From Fragilariopsis cylindrus CCMP1102 (Eukaryota; Bacillariophyta; Bacillariophyceae; Bacillariales; Bacillariaceae): 64,000 nt of DNA. The stretch spans positions 1 to 64,000 of the forward strand of contig FMBT01000434.1 of the NCBI GenBank assembly GCA_900095095.1. The letters are read 5' to 3'. The notes under the pieces are model-generated. The model ran no database searches and had not been told where the DNA came from. It saw only the letters and a program-made list of their open reading frames with translations. How positions within the stretch are numbered: the first letter of the stretch is position 1; every line of letters starts with the position of its first letter. Positions 22,291 to 32,538 of this stretch are shown one piece after another. Both the position numbers and the translations under genes were made by a program.

Positions 22291-23479
22291 ACTAGTAGTA
22301 CTAGTAGTAGGATTGAATTATGATATGGTTGTCTTTGATCTAACGGAGCTGTTTGACGAGATATGGGTATCGAATAATGAAGATTGACACAGTAAGTAGT
22401 CTCAGACGAAGTTTTAATAGACACGCTCTAACCTTTCGACCTTGCAAATTTGTTAATAGGTACTTCGAAGTACGTACGAAAGGGATACAATTTATGCTGT
22501 TTGGGTTGGTGATGATGGTTGTGATCGATTGTAATGTGAACGCTAGTGAAGTCGTACGTCAGCGCAATACTGTACGCAATGTCAACGACAAGCAAGAAGC
22601 AAAAAGATTCGATGATTGTTCCCTTTATTCACAAAAATAAAATCCGAAATCTTTGCTGATCGCCGCGCAAACAAAATAAATTGAGACCCCCTCCCCCCCC
22701 CCCCAATTTCAATCCAGCTAGTCGACCATTGCCGGTACTGTAGTTTATTTATTGATCAATAATGCAATAGATGTGTTCAGATAGATGATGTTGAGGAAGA
22801 AATTGAGAGGGACGAGAAGGAAGTTATTGGTAGCTTTGTCTCTACTATACTTCTATAATTCATATCGAAAGACTATATTGTTTGACTTGACTTGCACAAC
22901 TTGCACATTCCTGCTTTTAAAATCATTATCAACAACAATCACAATAAGATATAATATAATATAATATCTAATTTATAATATGCTTGTGTCGAGGAGCTGG
23001 TACTAAGACCAACAACCAAGCACCAAGCCGCAGGACCTATGAGGGCCCCACCTATCTTTATGTTTACTGGCACTATCGGATATTCCTATTCGAGTCCATT
23101 CATTGGTGATTAGAATCTGTCAATTGGTATTTGTCTTGGATTGATCGTTGTCAGTGTTTCTTCATCTTCTTTCTTTCTTCCTTCCATCTTCTAGTAAATG
23201 ATCTCTCTGTATTGCATGAACTCTGTCTAGTGCTGCATTGTTTGCTTCGTTCATACCTCAAGTCCATCCTACAAATGACCTCACTCAATGTTCTGACTGT
23301 TTTGCCCACTTTGTAACGGCTAGTTCCGTGCAGATCCAAGCACGTAATAAATACTGTGTAACAAGTGCACTTCCGCATGTAACTAGAGATTTAAAAAAAG
23401 AATAGTCATAGCACACCTCTCTATCGCGAGAAATGCAAGCTTAGCTAGTGAAGTTCCATTTTCTTTGAGGATCTGGAAC
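22291..23479. other. Intergenic / decayed DNA
   Basis: No supported gene. A small forward frame near 22353-22640 has one hydrophobic patch but opens on a non-ATG codon and shows no family signal. A C-rich run sits near 22686-22704, and 'ataatataatataat' repeats lie near 22950. Confidence 0.4.
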
Positions 23480-24880
23480 TCTGTACTGCCTACCCCACAA
23501 GAACCTGCACATTCCAACTTAAACTGTGGGCTAGGTGGTGGCGTAGTATGGTACATTCGTTACCATAGGGTTCCAGATCAGCAAAAATTTGATACGTCAT
23601 CAATATTTGCTTTTTATGGGCCCAATGTACGCTGCTATAAAGCCTTCCCTACTTGAAATTGCCCTACACACAGTTTGAATATCCAGTAGACAATCTATGG
23701 TGCAGGGGTGTGGTGATGGTCATAAAATTTAAACAGCATTGGACCTTTCAACCACCACTCGGTCCAAGACCATACCACCACCCACAAGTCCCTAAAAATG
23801 CTTTTGACTCCCCATACATATTGCTATTCCAATTTATTCTAATAGTTTGATGTCCTTATTGAGTACCTAAGGTGAAATGAGTAGTCCTGACATAATATGT
23901 ATGACTCCTACTTTGTTAAAGAAGACGAATGGTACACAAAGGCAACAACAAAGCACAATCCATATGGCCTTGATCGTAATATCAGCCTTGCTTTTATGGC
24001 AAACTCTTAGTATTTGACCTCAAAGATATATTGATATGCTAGAGCTAAAGGTAACGGCTGATAATTCTACTAATGAAGTAATTTCTTGCAGATGCAGTAT
24101 CAATGATGGTTATAACGAGGATGACCATCATATTTTTGAATGCACGTCCAAAAGAAAAGCCGCTTGCATTGACAGTGGCATTCTACCCTCCCAAGCCTGT
24201 TAGCAATAGTAATAAACCAGGAGGGTAGTGCATACTGAAGAATATCACAAGACCTATGTATGATAATACTACCTAATGCATCAAACAGAAGCAATGGAAA
24301 GGTGGAGATCAAGATACTCTACACCAGAGCATTATCAAGAAGCTATAAAATATATGTGCCTCCTCATCACACAAGTGGACCAAGCTTGTAAAGAAATTGT
24401 AGGCAAACTTAAGAAGCAAAACCTTTTATTCAATACCATGATCATATCTGGCTTGCTGGTAAGTGGTAACCGTACTGAGAATCAATCAGGGTACCCTTGA
24501 TTGTCATCTCTATGATCCTCGGATGCCTGCAGAAAAGGTTGGAATTGAAGGATTATTTGTTAAAGTTGAATGTAGATCTAGCAGAGAGCAATCCTTGGTG
24601 CAGTAGGATTGAAACCACAAGACTGCATGCAAGGAAAGAGATATTTCTGATTTATACTTTATACCAAACTTTAGGAATGGCATGACAGCTCTCGAGTAGA
24701 GAGAAAGCCTTGGAGAGATGAATTCTTCTACGAGTTCACATATGGAGATGAAAATCTCATTCCTGGGAGTAATGCTCTGTTGCGTAAGAAATGGAAGTTA
24801 ATGCACTCCATATATATTAGGGTCAAGATCTTCTTAACAATTTCAGGTCAATGGCATGCTTGTATTATAGGCAGATGAAT
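23480..24880 (+). pseudogene. Sulfatase (arylsulfatase-like) pseudogene
   Basis: The clearest part is 24276-24470: 'TEAMERWRSRYSTPEHYQEA', 'QVDQACKEIVGKLKKQNLLF', 'NTMII'. This is the late region of sulfatases, where a helix with 'VD....I...L' precedes the strand before 'DNG'. Downstream fragments in changing frames read 'YDPRMPAEKVG', 'LNVDLA', 'DCMQGKDISDLY', 'RDEFFYEFTYGDENLIPGS' and 'LRKKWKLMH', matching the usual sulfatase order (payload loop, 'VDLAPTIL', 'MQG.DL', 'EFFYEH', 'R...WKY'). Upstream, 'QPPLGPRPYHHPQVPKNA' resembles the family's 'H.P..P.PRH...F....VP' block. Many stops and frame changes mean it is dead. The N-terminal catalytic Cys/Ser motif was not found. Sulfatases are expanded in diatoms (general knowledge). 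Confidence 0.65.
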
Positions 24881-25149
24881 TACAGTCAGTGTGTTCTAAC
24901 TAAAACAAACATTCGCCGCACAAGACAGCGTCTACTCGAGAAATTGGTCCGTAGAGTAAAGTTGTTGCCGCCTTCGCCTTTCGTGGAAATAGTCATAAAT
25001 TTTTATATTATGACCCCCTTAATTAACTCCGCTAACTAATTAAAGGAGGTTCTACACGGTAATTTGATATTCTTTCAAGATTATTTTCAACTAACTTAAC
25101 GCGACGTTTTCATAGCCACGACCTAAATCTGCCGTATTTTACATACAGT

Positions 25150-25177
25150 AATATATATATATATATATATATATATT
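25150..25177. repeat. (AT)n microsatellite
   Basis: An uninterrupted AT dinucleotide run about 170 bp before the ATG at 25346. Confidence 0.85.
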
Positions 25178-25345
25178 GCTTTACACACTTTCTCCAAGTA
25201 ACGCCTATTGCTTACGGCAGAACCCGAACAAAATAAACTTAACAGCAAGACACGAAGACAGCAAAAGAAATCGTATTCAATTTCAAATTCGTACCAGTAG
25301 TACAAGAACAAATTCAAATTCGCCATCCTACTTCAAGATCATATT

Positions 25346-26581
25346 ATGATGGTGCGTCGTCGTTTTCACCTATTATTTTCTTCATCACTTATTGTCTATT
25401 GCATTATAGTATTATGCATTATTTGTATTGGTAACAACAACGTCATCGTTGTTGTTAATGCCGCCGAAAACGAGGACGCCGTCGAGGTCGATGAGAATAA
25501 TGCTGCTGGCGATACAGATGTAGTTGGAGTAGTAGTACCATTTATGAATGATGAAATTTTATCCTGTATTGATTCCACAGTCAATTTTTTTATAGATAAT
25601 CCAGATATTGAAAATGAATGTGATAAATATGCTGATACCTATTCACAAAGAGACCAAGACTTAGACTCGGATGGGAATACTATAATGGTATTGGGATATC
25701 CAGAAGAATCATTAACAGCATTAGAATCAATTTGTAGTACGAACAATGGATACTGGATAACCACCACGACTAAATTAGAATTTACCTGTATCGTTATGGA
25801 ATTTGATACCATTAAAGTGATTGTCAATAATTATGGTGAATGCTTAGCGAATACAGAAGAATGTCGTAACACAAACATAAGTATATTAATGGAAGGGATG
25901 TTTGCGGATATGGATTTTGCCTGTTATGAGGGTGATGGTCCACCACCAGATAATTTTATGGATCTGGTAGAAGAAATTGATTCCAATTATTTTAAAGATG
26001 ATGATATATTTGGTCCTGGTGATGATGAATTTGATGATGATGATGAATTTGATGATGACTATGAAGTAGATGATCTTTTTACCTTTGATGGAGATGATCT
26101 TACTGCTACTTCTAATGATGATACTAATGATGAAATTACGGAAGAATTAAGAAATGGTCTACCAGAAGATGATGGAGAAGAAAGTAAAGATGAAAATGAA
26201 AATGAAGCAACAACAACAACAACAAGACCACCCGCTACTAGTAGTAGTAATACAGTAGAAACGCCACCAGTAGAGGCACTTGATAATAAAGATACGAACG
26301 ATAGTAATGGTAGTCCTAGTACTAGTACAAGTGCAAATTCGTCTTATTCTATGACAGGTATTGTTATTATTTCGTGTATTGTGATTGGAACAGTTGGATT
26401 CATTTTTACACAATTACACCAGGCTAAAAAAAATAAACGACGTACAGGTAGTGGTGGTAAAGGAGGACGACGAGGTGGACGACATGCAAAATTATCACAA
26501 CAAATTGGTTATGAAATGACAGATATATCTTCTTCTGGTGAGAATAATCTTCAATTTGAATCATCTGGAAATTTAACTTGA
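25346..26581 (+). CDS. Hypothetical type I membrane protein with Cys-containing ectodomain
   Basis: The protein has 411 residues from the ATG at 25346. A signal peptide lies at about 1-40 ('LIVYCIIVLCIICIG'). The ectodomain contains spaced cysteines: 'LSCIDS', 'ENECDKY', 'ESICSTN', 'FTCIVM', 'GECLANTEECRN', 'DFACYEG'. This suggests a small disulfide-bonded fold. A strongly acidic Asp/Glu stretch and a Thr/Ser/Asn-rich stalk follow. One transmembrane helix sits near 338-358 ('GIVIISCIVIGTVGFIF'), then a basic Gly/Arg-rich cytoplasmic tail. This is the usual plan of diatom surface or silica-associated proteins, but no family is recognised. No intron is needed. Confidence 0.75.
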   Translation: MMVRRRFHLLFSSSLIVYCIIVLCIICIGNNNVIVVVNAAENEDAVEVDENNAAGDTDVVGVVVPFMNDEILSCIDSTVNFFIDNPDIENECDKYADTYSQRDQDLDSDGNTIMVLGYPEESLTALESICSTNNGYWITTTTKLEFTCIVMEFDTIKVIVNNYGECLANTEECRNTNISILMEGMFADMDFACYEGDGPPPDNFMDLVEEIDSNYFKDDDIFGPGDDEFDDDDEFDDDYEVDDLFTFDGDDLTATSNDDTNDEITEELRNGLPEDDGEESKDENENEATTTTTRPPATSSSNTVETPPVEALDNKDTNDSNGSPSTSTSANSSYSMTGIVIISCIVIGTVGFIFTQLHQAKKNKRRTGSGGKGGRRGGRHAKLSQQIGYEMTDISSSGENNLQFESSGNLT

Positions 26582-27003
26582 TCATGAGTACAGTAGAAGA
26601 AATATAGAAAACAAAATCAAAATCAAACAAAAAGAACATAAACATAAATTATTTGAAGAGCAATCTAGAGAGGAACGAAAGATAAATATGTCAACAACCA
26701 AATTTAAGCTTTTAAAAACACCTGAAGAAGCAGAGCAGCATGTTGAAGAGAAATAGAAACAAACAACAGAATATGATGCAGCAGCAACAACAATAATTTA
26801 AATAATAATGGCTTGATGATGAACATGAACACTACTACATAAAGTAAAATAAGATAAATTTTGTTGTTGCTATTCTATTCATACGTTGGGTCAGGAAAAA
26901 AAAGCCATCGTATTTTACTTTTTAATCCTAATTCTTATTAACTTTTCTTTCTCTAGCTAGCTATCTAGAGGTGCGGTGGCGTGATCCATACTATTTATTA
27001 TTA
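26582..27003. other. Intergenic between convergent genes
   Basis: AT-rich, nothing recognised beyond the 3' flanks of the genes ending at 26581 and 27004. Confidence 0.5.
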
Positions 27004-28188
27004 TTAAAGTTCTTCCGTACTATCTTGTTGTTGCTTCTTTTGTGCTTGTACTTCTTCTGCTGCTGCTTCTGCTTGAGCTTGTTTTGATTTTTGGACACGT
27101 TTTTTATAATTCTTATATAATGGATTACGTAATGACTCGTCATTGTATAATGGTTTATAGACATCCGGTAAATAGTCGGATTCTGATCCACTCATTGTGG
27201 TCATCACATTCACTTGTAATATACCAACCTCCACCTCATCGACACTTTCATTTTCAATTTTATTACTGTTTCCCCACTTTTCCACCATTGTTACTTTTAA
27301 TTCATGATTTGATTTCGGTATTTCAACTGTTGTTGTTGCATCGTCATCGTCATTGTCATCGTCGTTTAGGATAACATGAAGAATATGTGAACCATCTAGA
27401 TCATTTATTGAACTATCATTCTCAGCAAGACAAATTACAGCTCGTTCAATTGCTTTTGACATTATTTCAGTATCTGATATTGAAGAAGAAGATAACAGTT
27501 GTTCCCACTTTTCTTCCGCATTGCCTTCATCATCCTTTTCATTTTCATTATCATTATCATCTTCATTATTACTACTTTTTCCTTTATTCTTTTTAGATGA
27601 AACACGTAATTCATAACGATTATAATCACCCATACTATTCACAAATCCAAAATCGACCCATGTATAGGCACGTGGTACAGAACACATACCACGATTACGA
27701 TGTTGATTACCAGCATAAGTAATATCTAATGCAGGAAAAACATGTCGTATTGAACCATTACGAATATGTATTCCCAACGCTAATTTCATTTTTGGACGTA
27801 TTAAATCAATTGGTTGCCATAAACTATCAATGGATGTGGGTGTAACAAATCCATTATATTCATCGCTGTCATCCGGTATTCTTTCTAATGAACCATCTGT
27901 TTCCAGGACCCATGTTGGCCAACTATCAATAAATGATGCCGGTAAAGATTGTGCTTGAGCATTTAAACTTGTAATTTCAATAAAGTTTCGTTCTGTTTGC
28001 TCTTGTTGTAGCTGAGGTTCAATATCACCATCATCACCGATGCTATTCACACTACTACTTCTAGCACTGCTATTATTGTTATCATTATTAGTACTTCCAA
28101 CAGAAAATGCATTGACATTCACAATAGCTACCGTTCCAATAACGGAAATTATAGCCAGGAATCGACGAATAGAATAAGAAAGCATCAT
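27004..28188 (-). CDS. Plastid-targeted protein of unknown function
   Basis: 394 residues; two adjacent ATGs at 28188 and 28185. A signal peptide ('FLAIISVIGTVAIVNVNA') is followed at once by 'FSVG', giving the A-F junction used for diatom plastid import. The mature part opens with a Ser/Asn-rich linker. Then comes a conserved-looking core: 'SWPTWVLETDGSLERIPDD', 'SLWQPIDLIRPKMKLALGIH', 'RNGSIRHVFPALDITYAG', 'RAYTWVDFGFVNS'. An acidic insert and a basic, Gln-rich C-terminus complete it. I do not recognise the family. No second membrane span is visible, so it may be stromal or peripheral. Confidence 0.75.
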   Translation of the reverse strand: MMLSYSIRRFLAIISVIGTVAIVNVNAFSVGSTNNDNNNSSARSSSVNSIGDDGDIEPQLQQEQTERNFIEITSLNAQAQSLPASFIDSWPTWVLETDGSLERIPDDSDEYNGFVTPTSIDSLWQPIDLIRPKMKLALGIHIRNGSIRHVFPALDITYAGNQHRNRGMCSVPRAYTWVDFGFVNSMGDYNRYELRVSSKKNKGKSSNNEDDNDNENEKDDEGNAEEKWEQLLSSSSISDTEIMSKAIERAVICLAENDSSINDLDGSHILHVILNDDDNDDDDATTTVEIPKSNHELKVTMVEKWGNSNKIENESVDEVEVGILQVNVMTTMSGSESDYLPDVYKPLYNDESLRNPLYKNYKKRVQKSKQAQAEAAAEEVQAQKKQQQDSTEEL

Positions 28189-28998
28189 GATTATTTATTT
28201 TTACTACACGCAACAATACAGTAACTTGGTGTCGTCGACTTGATGAATATTAAAAACAGTGGTGGTGCAATGTGGAAGAATTTGTAAGTCGACGATGATG
28301 ATGATTCATCGTTTGATTCGATTGATTCGCCTTTCTGCTTGTTGTTTTGTGAAGTCGATGATATTGTAAAAAAAGAAAAAGATGATGATGTGTGATCGAT
28401 GACGATTGTTGTTTTATTCCGCTCATACGGTAGGGTGCAAGACGGCAGATTTTATTTTTGAGAATATGAATTATGAATGAAAAATAATGATGAATGAAGA
28501 AATCAATCGATCCTTTTTGTATTCTACATGCCTGCTTGGTGCTACAGCATACCTTACATACCTGCTACTGTACAACCCTCAAATGAAATCTATCTGTGAG
28601 GATGATTGCTTCCATGATTGTAGTATGATATCCTTCTGATTCGCCTACACAAGTACAGGAGCGCCAATAGAAATTGTTTTGGATTTGGATGTTTCATTCA
28701 TGTTTCCCGACGAAATGCGTACCTACAGCACACCTACTAGCTAGAAGTGGAGTACATACAAATTAGTAAAACTATAGTGATATTTAATCTAAAAGAAAAT
28801 CTACACTACATAATGATAATAATCTAATAGTAAGAAATAATACTATATATCATCATTTTAGTTACTATTTCTTTATTTGTTTTTGTTTTTCCTTATACAC
28901 TGCTATGCACCTCCTCTGACGACATGCTATGCACTCAAAAAAACTTACTTCTCAGCAGAATATATCGGTTATGAAAACGGGAGGTATGCCCATTCAAT
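28189..28998. other. Intergenic, nothing recognised
   Basis: Promoter side of the gene starting at 28188 and 3' flank of the gene ending at 28999. No open frame of note. Confidence 0.5.
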
Positions 28999-31129
28999 TC
29001 AACAAGACAATCGCCGCGCATATCTACGGTAACCGCTATCTCCTGCCGGTGCCGGTGAATGTTGTTCCACCGCTGATTTTTCGTTCTTATGTTGTATTTC
29101 GTTTGTAGTAGCATTATCACCGCCACTTTCCTCCTCCTCCTCCTCCTCCTTAAGTTGTTCTTTGATATTAATACTGTGACAACTATTATTAAGATCAATA
29201 TTCGCCGTCATCCTTTGCATTTGCATTTGCATGGTGGTGGGTATTGATTTCTTCACAAGTTTCATGGTACGTGGTGTCAGTAAATAATCATTTGCAAATT
29301 GTCGATCTTTTTCGGCACGATCTAATACCTTTTGTTGTCCATTATGTTCATTCTGACAATCTTGATATAATTTTGCAATCCTTTCATCATCATAGTATCC
29401 AAATTGTTCCTGTTCATCTTGCTCTATAAGTACAGTATCCCATGCCTTCCAAAGGATTTTTTTTTTGGTAGAAAGAGAGAGAGAAGAAAAAATGATTGGG
29501 TGAGTGACTCTTATTATTTATCTACAACGGTGACAATCAATGAAATCATTCGAAACGACACAAAACGACACACACACACACACACAAAAGACAACATGAT
29601 TGTTTTCTTTTTCCTACTTCTTCATTCATTCTTTTTAAAATATAATATCTTACCATATGTTTTTGATGCCGACCAGATCGATCCACATATTTTTCTAATC
29701 CACGAAAACTATCCGCATCACTATTCGTACCTGAAAAGGAACCAGAAAAGCTACCATTATTAATCGATGATACAAATGATGATGTTGATGTTGATGATGA
29801 TCCACGAGCAATTGGTAGATGATACGAATTCGAATCCAAATTCTGTGTATTTGTATTTGATGGCATCGGTGGTGGCGGTGGTGGTGGCGGCGGCGGGGAT
29901 TTTGATGAGGATTTCGAGGATAACAATAATTGTTTATATAATTCTTTTCTTTTGGGTGAACTGATCTTAAAATTAGTCAAAGATAATCGACGACTGGCTT
30001 TCTTATTTCCTCCATTTACAACATTCTTTTTCGGTGACATGGATCGTCGTTGTTCTTTTTTTCCTCCTCCTGTTGTTGATGATGATTGTAGTAATTTGTT
30101 GTTGTTTTTAAAAATATGTTTTCCATTAATATTAATATTTAATAATTTTTGTTTCATTTTTTGTTTTTTAATTAATTTTTGTTCTTGTAATTGAATTTTT
30201 TTATCTTCTTTTTCTTGTAATTCAATTTGTTTTTGTTGTTCTTTTTTTAATTCTTCTCGTTCTTTATATTTTTTTAATAAAGTGCGTCGACGGTCTTTCA
30301 TTTCCGCTACCTCATCGGGTTGGATCCATAAATCACGATGAGTGACACTGGTGGTATCATCTTGCACATTCAATTCAGTCATCCTTCGAACTTCTTGTAT
30401 TTTCACACATTCTTCAAATTCAATAGATCGACGACGTTGCACGGGATAGACTGATCCTCTCATCCGTACCGAATGCACGGTACCACCACGACCACCAGCT
30501 GATATTGATCCACGTCGTTTATCTATACCATCCGCACTATTATGACGTACTACATTACGTGTAGGAGAAACAGCAATTGATGATCGTCCTCTACTACCAC
30601 TACTATTAGTAGTATCATTGTAATTATTATTATTGCCTGGTGGTTGTTTTAAAGAGGACCGTCTTGGTATTCGTGTTGGATTGTAATCATATTTTTGTCC
30701 ACTTAAACTTGTTGAATTTTGACTTTTACGCCTTGTAGTAGTAGGAGGAGGAGAGGGAATGGCAGTAGGACTAGTAGTGGAAACAGGAGTGGGGGCGGCA
30801 AATGTATCATCTCCTTTCAATTCTAATTCTTCTTCTTCGTCACTACTACTACTACCATACATCTGGTTAATAAAATCCAAGTCATCTTCAATAGAACTAT
30901 CGTCATTCTCATTGTCAATTTCATTCTCATTTTCATTACCAGCGTCGTCGTCGACTACTGTTTTCGCAACATCGTTCCTGCTGTTGCTGTTGTTCTTTGC
31001 TGCGACAGGAGCTAACATAGCTACGATAGTTTCGTCGTTATCGGTAGTACACGTTGTATCGCTTAATGGGTGTGGCGATCGTGGTGGTGTCAAGCTATTC
31101 CTTACTGGTAATGAAGGGAGTTGATTCAT
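28999..31129 (-). CDS. Diatom RGLE-domain protein
   Basis: The best start is the ATG at 31129 ('MNQLPSLPVRNS'); the frame extends upstream to 31324 but through no ATG. A Ser/Asn-rich acidic N-terminus is followed by 'SIEFEECVKIQEVRRM' and 'LWIQPDEVAEMKDRR', a motif pair typical of stramenopile proteins. Then come a Lys/Gln/Glu coiled coil, a proline run and the diatom RGLE block: 'SFRGLEKYVDRSGRHQKHM'. A 208-bp intron (29446-29653, GTAAGA...GGAAG) joins that 'HQKHM' to 'AWDTVLIEQDEQEQFG' and 'IAKLYQDCQNEHNGQQKVLD'. The product has about 640 residues. RGLE proteins are numerous in diatoms and their function is poorly known. A stress or signalling role would be inference only. Confidence 0.75.
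29446..29653 (-). other. Intron of the RGLE-domain gene
   Basis: GTAAGA donor and GGAAG acceptor, phase 0, 208 bp with in-frame stops. Splicing reconstitutes the canonical RGLE domain across the junction. Confidence 0.75.
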
Positions 31130-32538
31130 TTTGATTTTTGATTCTAATAACTTTCGATCACTTCTTTCGATTCGTGCGTACAGTAGTGATAGTTGGGGGG
31201 GAGTTAGTTCTGAAATACTGAGTGAACGATGGTCGGGTGTTATTACTATTATTATTATTATTTGTTTGTATGGTGCTTCTTGTTTGTGTTGTGTTTTGTT
31301 TTTTAAATGCCGTGACTTCCACAAGTGAAGAGTAGATAGAAGTATCCGATCCTTCTTTCTGAAAGTGCTAATGAACGATAGAATAGTGACGAAGTCATAG
31401 TTATTTGCTTCGTTTGATTTTTTTAGAACATTGCTTGCGTGGGATTGATTGAGTCCATTTTTCTACAAAAATTTAGGCTATTGTATGCTCTAAAAATGAA
31501 CTGACGCGCTTGAATAAAGTTCAGTGTACCAACGAACGGCCTCTAAGTAAAAATCAATCACTATTACACGAGTTCCACACGTTCTCTTGTTTTCGAACAT
31601 GTCCGTGGGCACTTGTTTGGGGGAATAATTAAATAGCAGCCTTTTATATAAAAACGTTTTTCTCTTCCCGAAGCTTGAATTGGGGCGCTAGCTTACTTGG
31701 TTACAGTATTGCATTAATCGGGCGCTACTTGGCTATTTAATTTCATAATTGTACGAATTTTTGCTCATAAGACATCGCATACACAATTCCAGCCTGGGTT
31801 ACTTCTAATACATCGCATACAATATTAAGAATGCCGTAATTAGGCCTACGGTATTTACGAGAACGTTCATTTATTTATTTAAAATTTCAACAACATGATA
31901 CAGAAGAAATAAATTATATTACTACTATTTCAATGTGATAAACAGGCTTATATAGAAAGCCTAATAATTCTAATACATACTTTACGACTTTATAACCAAT
32001 AGCCCTACGTTTTGTATCAAAAGTCGACAAAATTAATAAATAAGGGCGCTATTTAATTATCGCAATAAAAGAGAACAAAACCTCGACCCGTTTTCTGAAA
32101 AGAGAAAACAAAGAGAGAGTCAGTCAGACCCAGTCAAATCAGGAGCGAAGTTTGAATCTAGTATTTGTCGCGACTAGAAGTAGTAGTATTTGTATCGAAT
32201 CTGCCATCTTGAAACTTTATTACCCCTGCATCTGGATACGGTGTACTGTACTTCGGATTCTGTTCAACGACAAAGTCGTCCCTTTTTCCTTGCTAGTAGT
32301 AAGGTTTGCGGAAGGAATAACGACAGCAACGACAACAACGATAACAAACGACAGCGACAGCAACCACAGTAACAATAATAATAATAATAATAATAATAGC
32401 ACCGCTACTACCGCCACCGCTTCATATATACAGGATAGTCAAGTAACGATTTCAACACAGTCCATAGATAGTAAGAAGACAACAACGGCAAACAATAATA
32501 ATTATTTAACTACAACTAACGTCGTTCGTAATATTATT
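31130..32538. other. Divergent intergenic region, nothing recognised
   Basis: Between oppositely reading genes. An open frame reaches back from 32539 to 32152 without an ATG, so a 5' exon of the downstream gene could lie here. The rest is AT-rich non-coding DNA. Confidence 0.45.
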
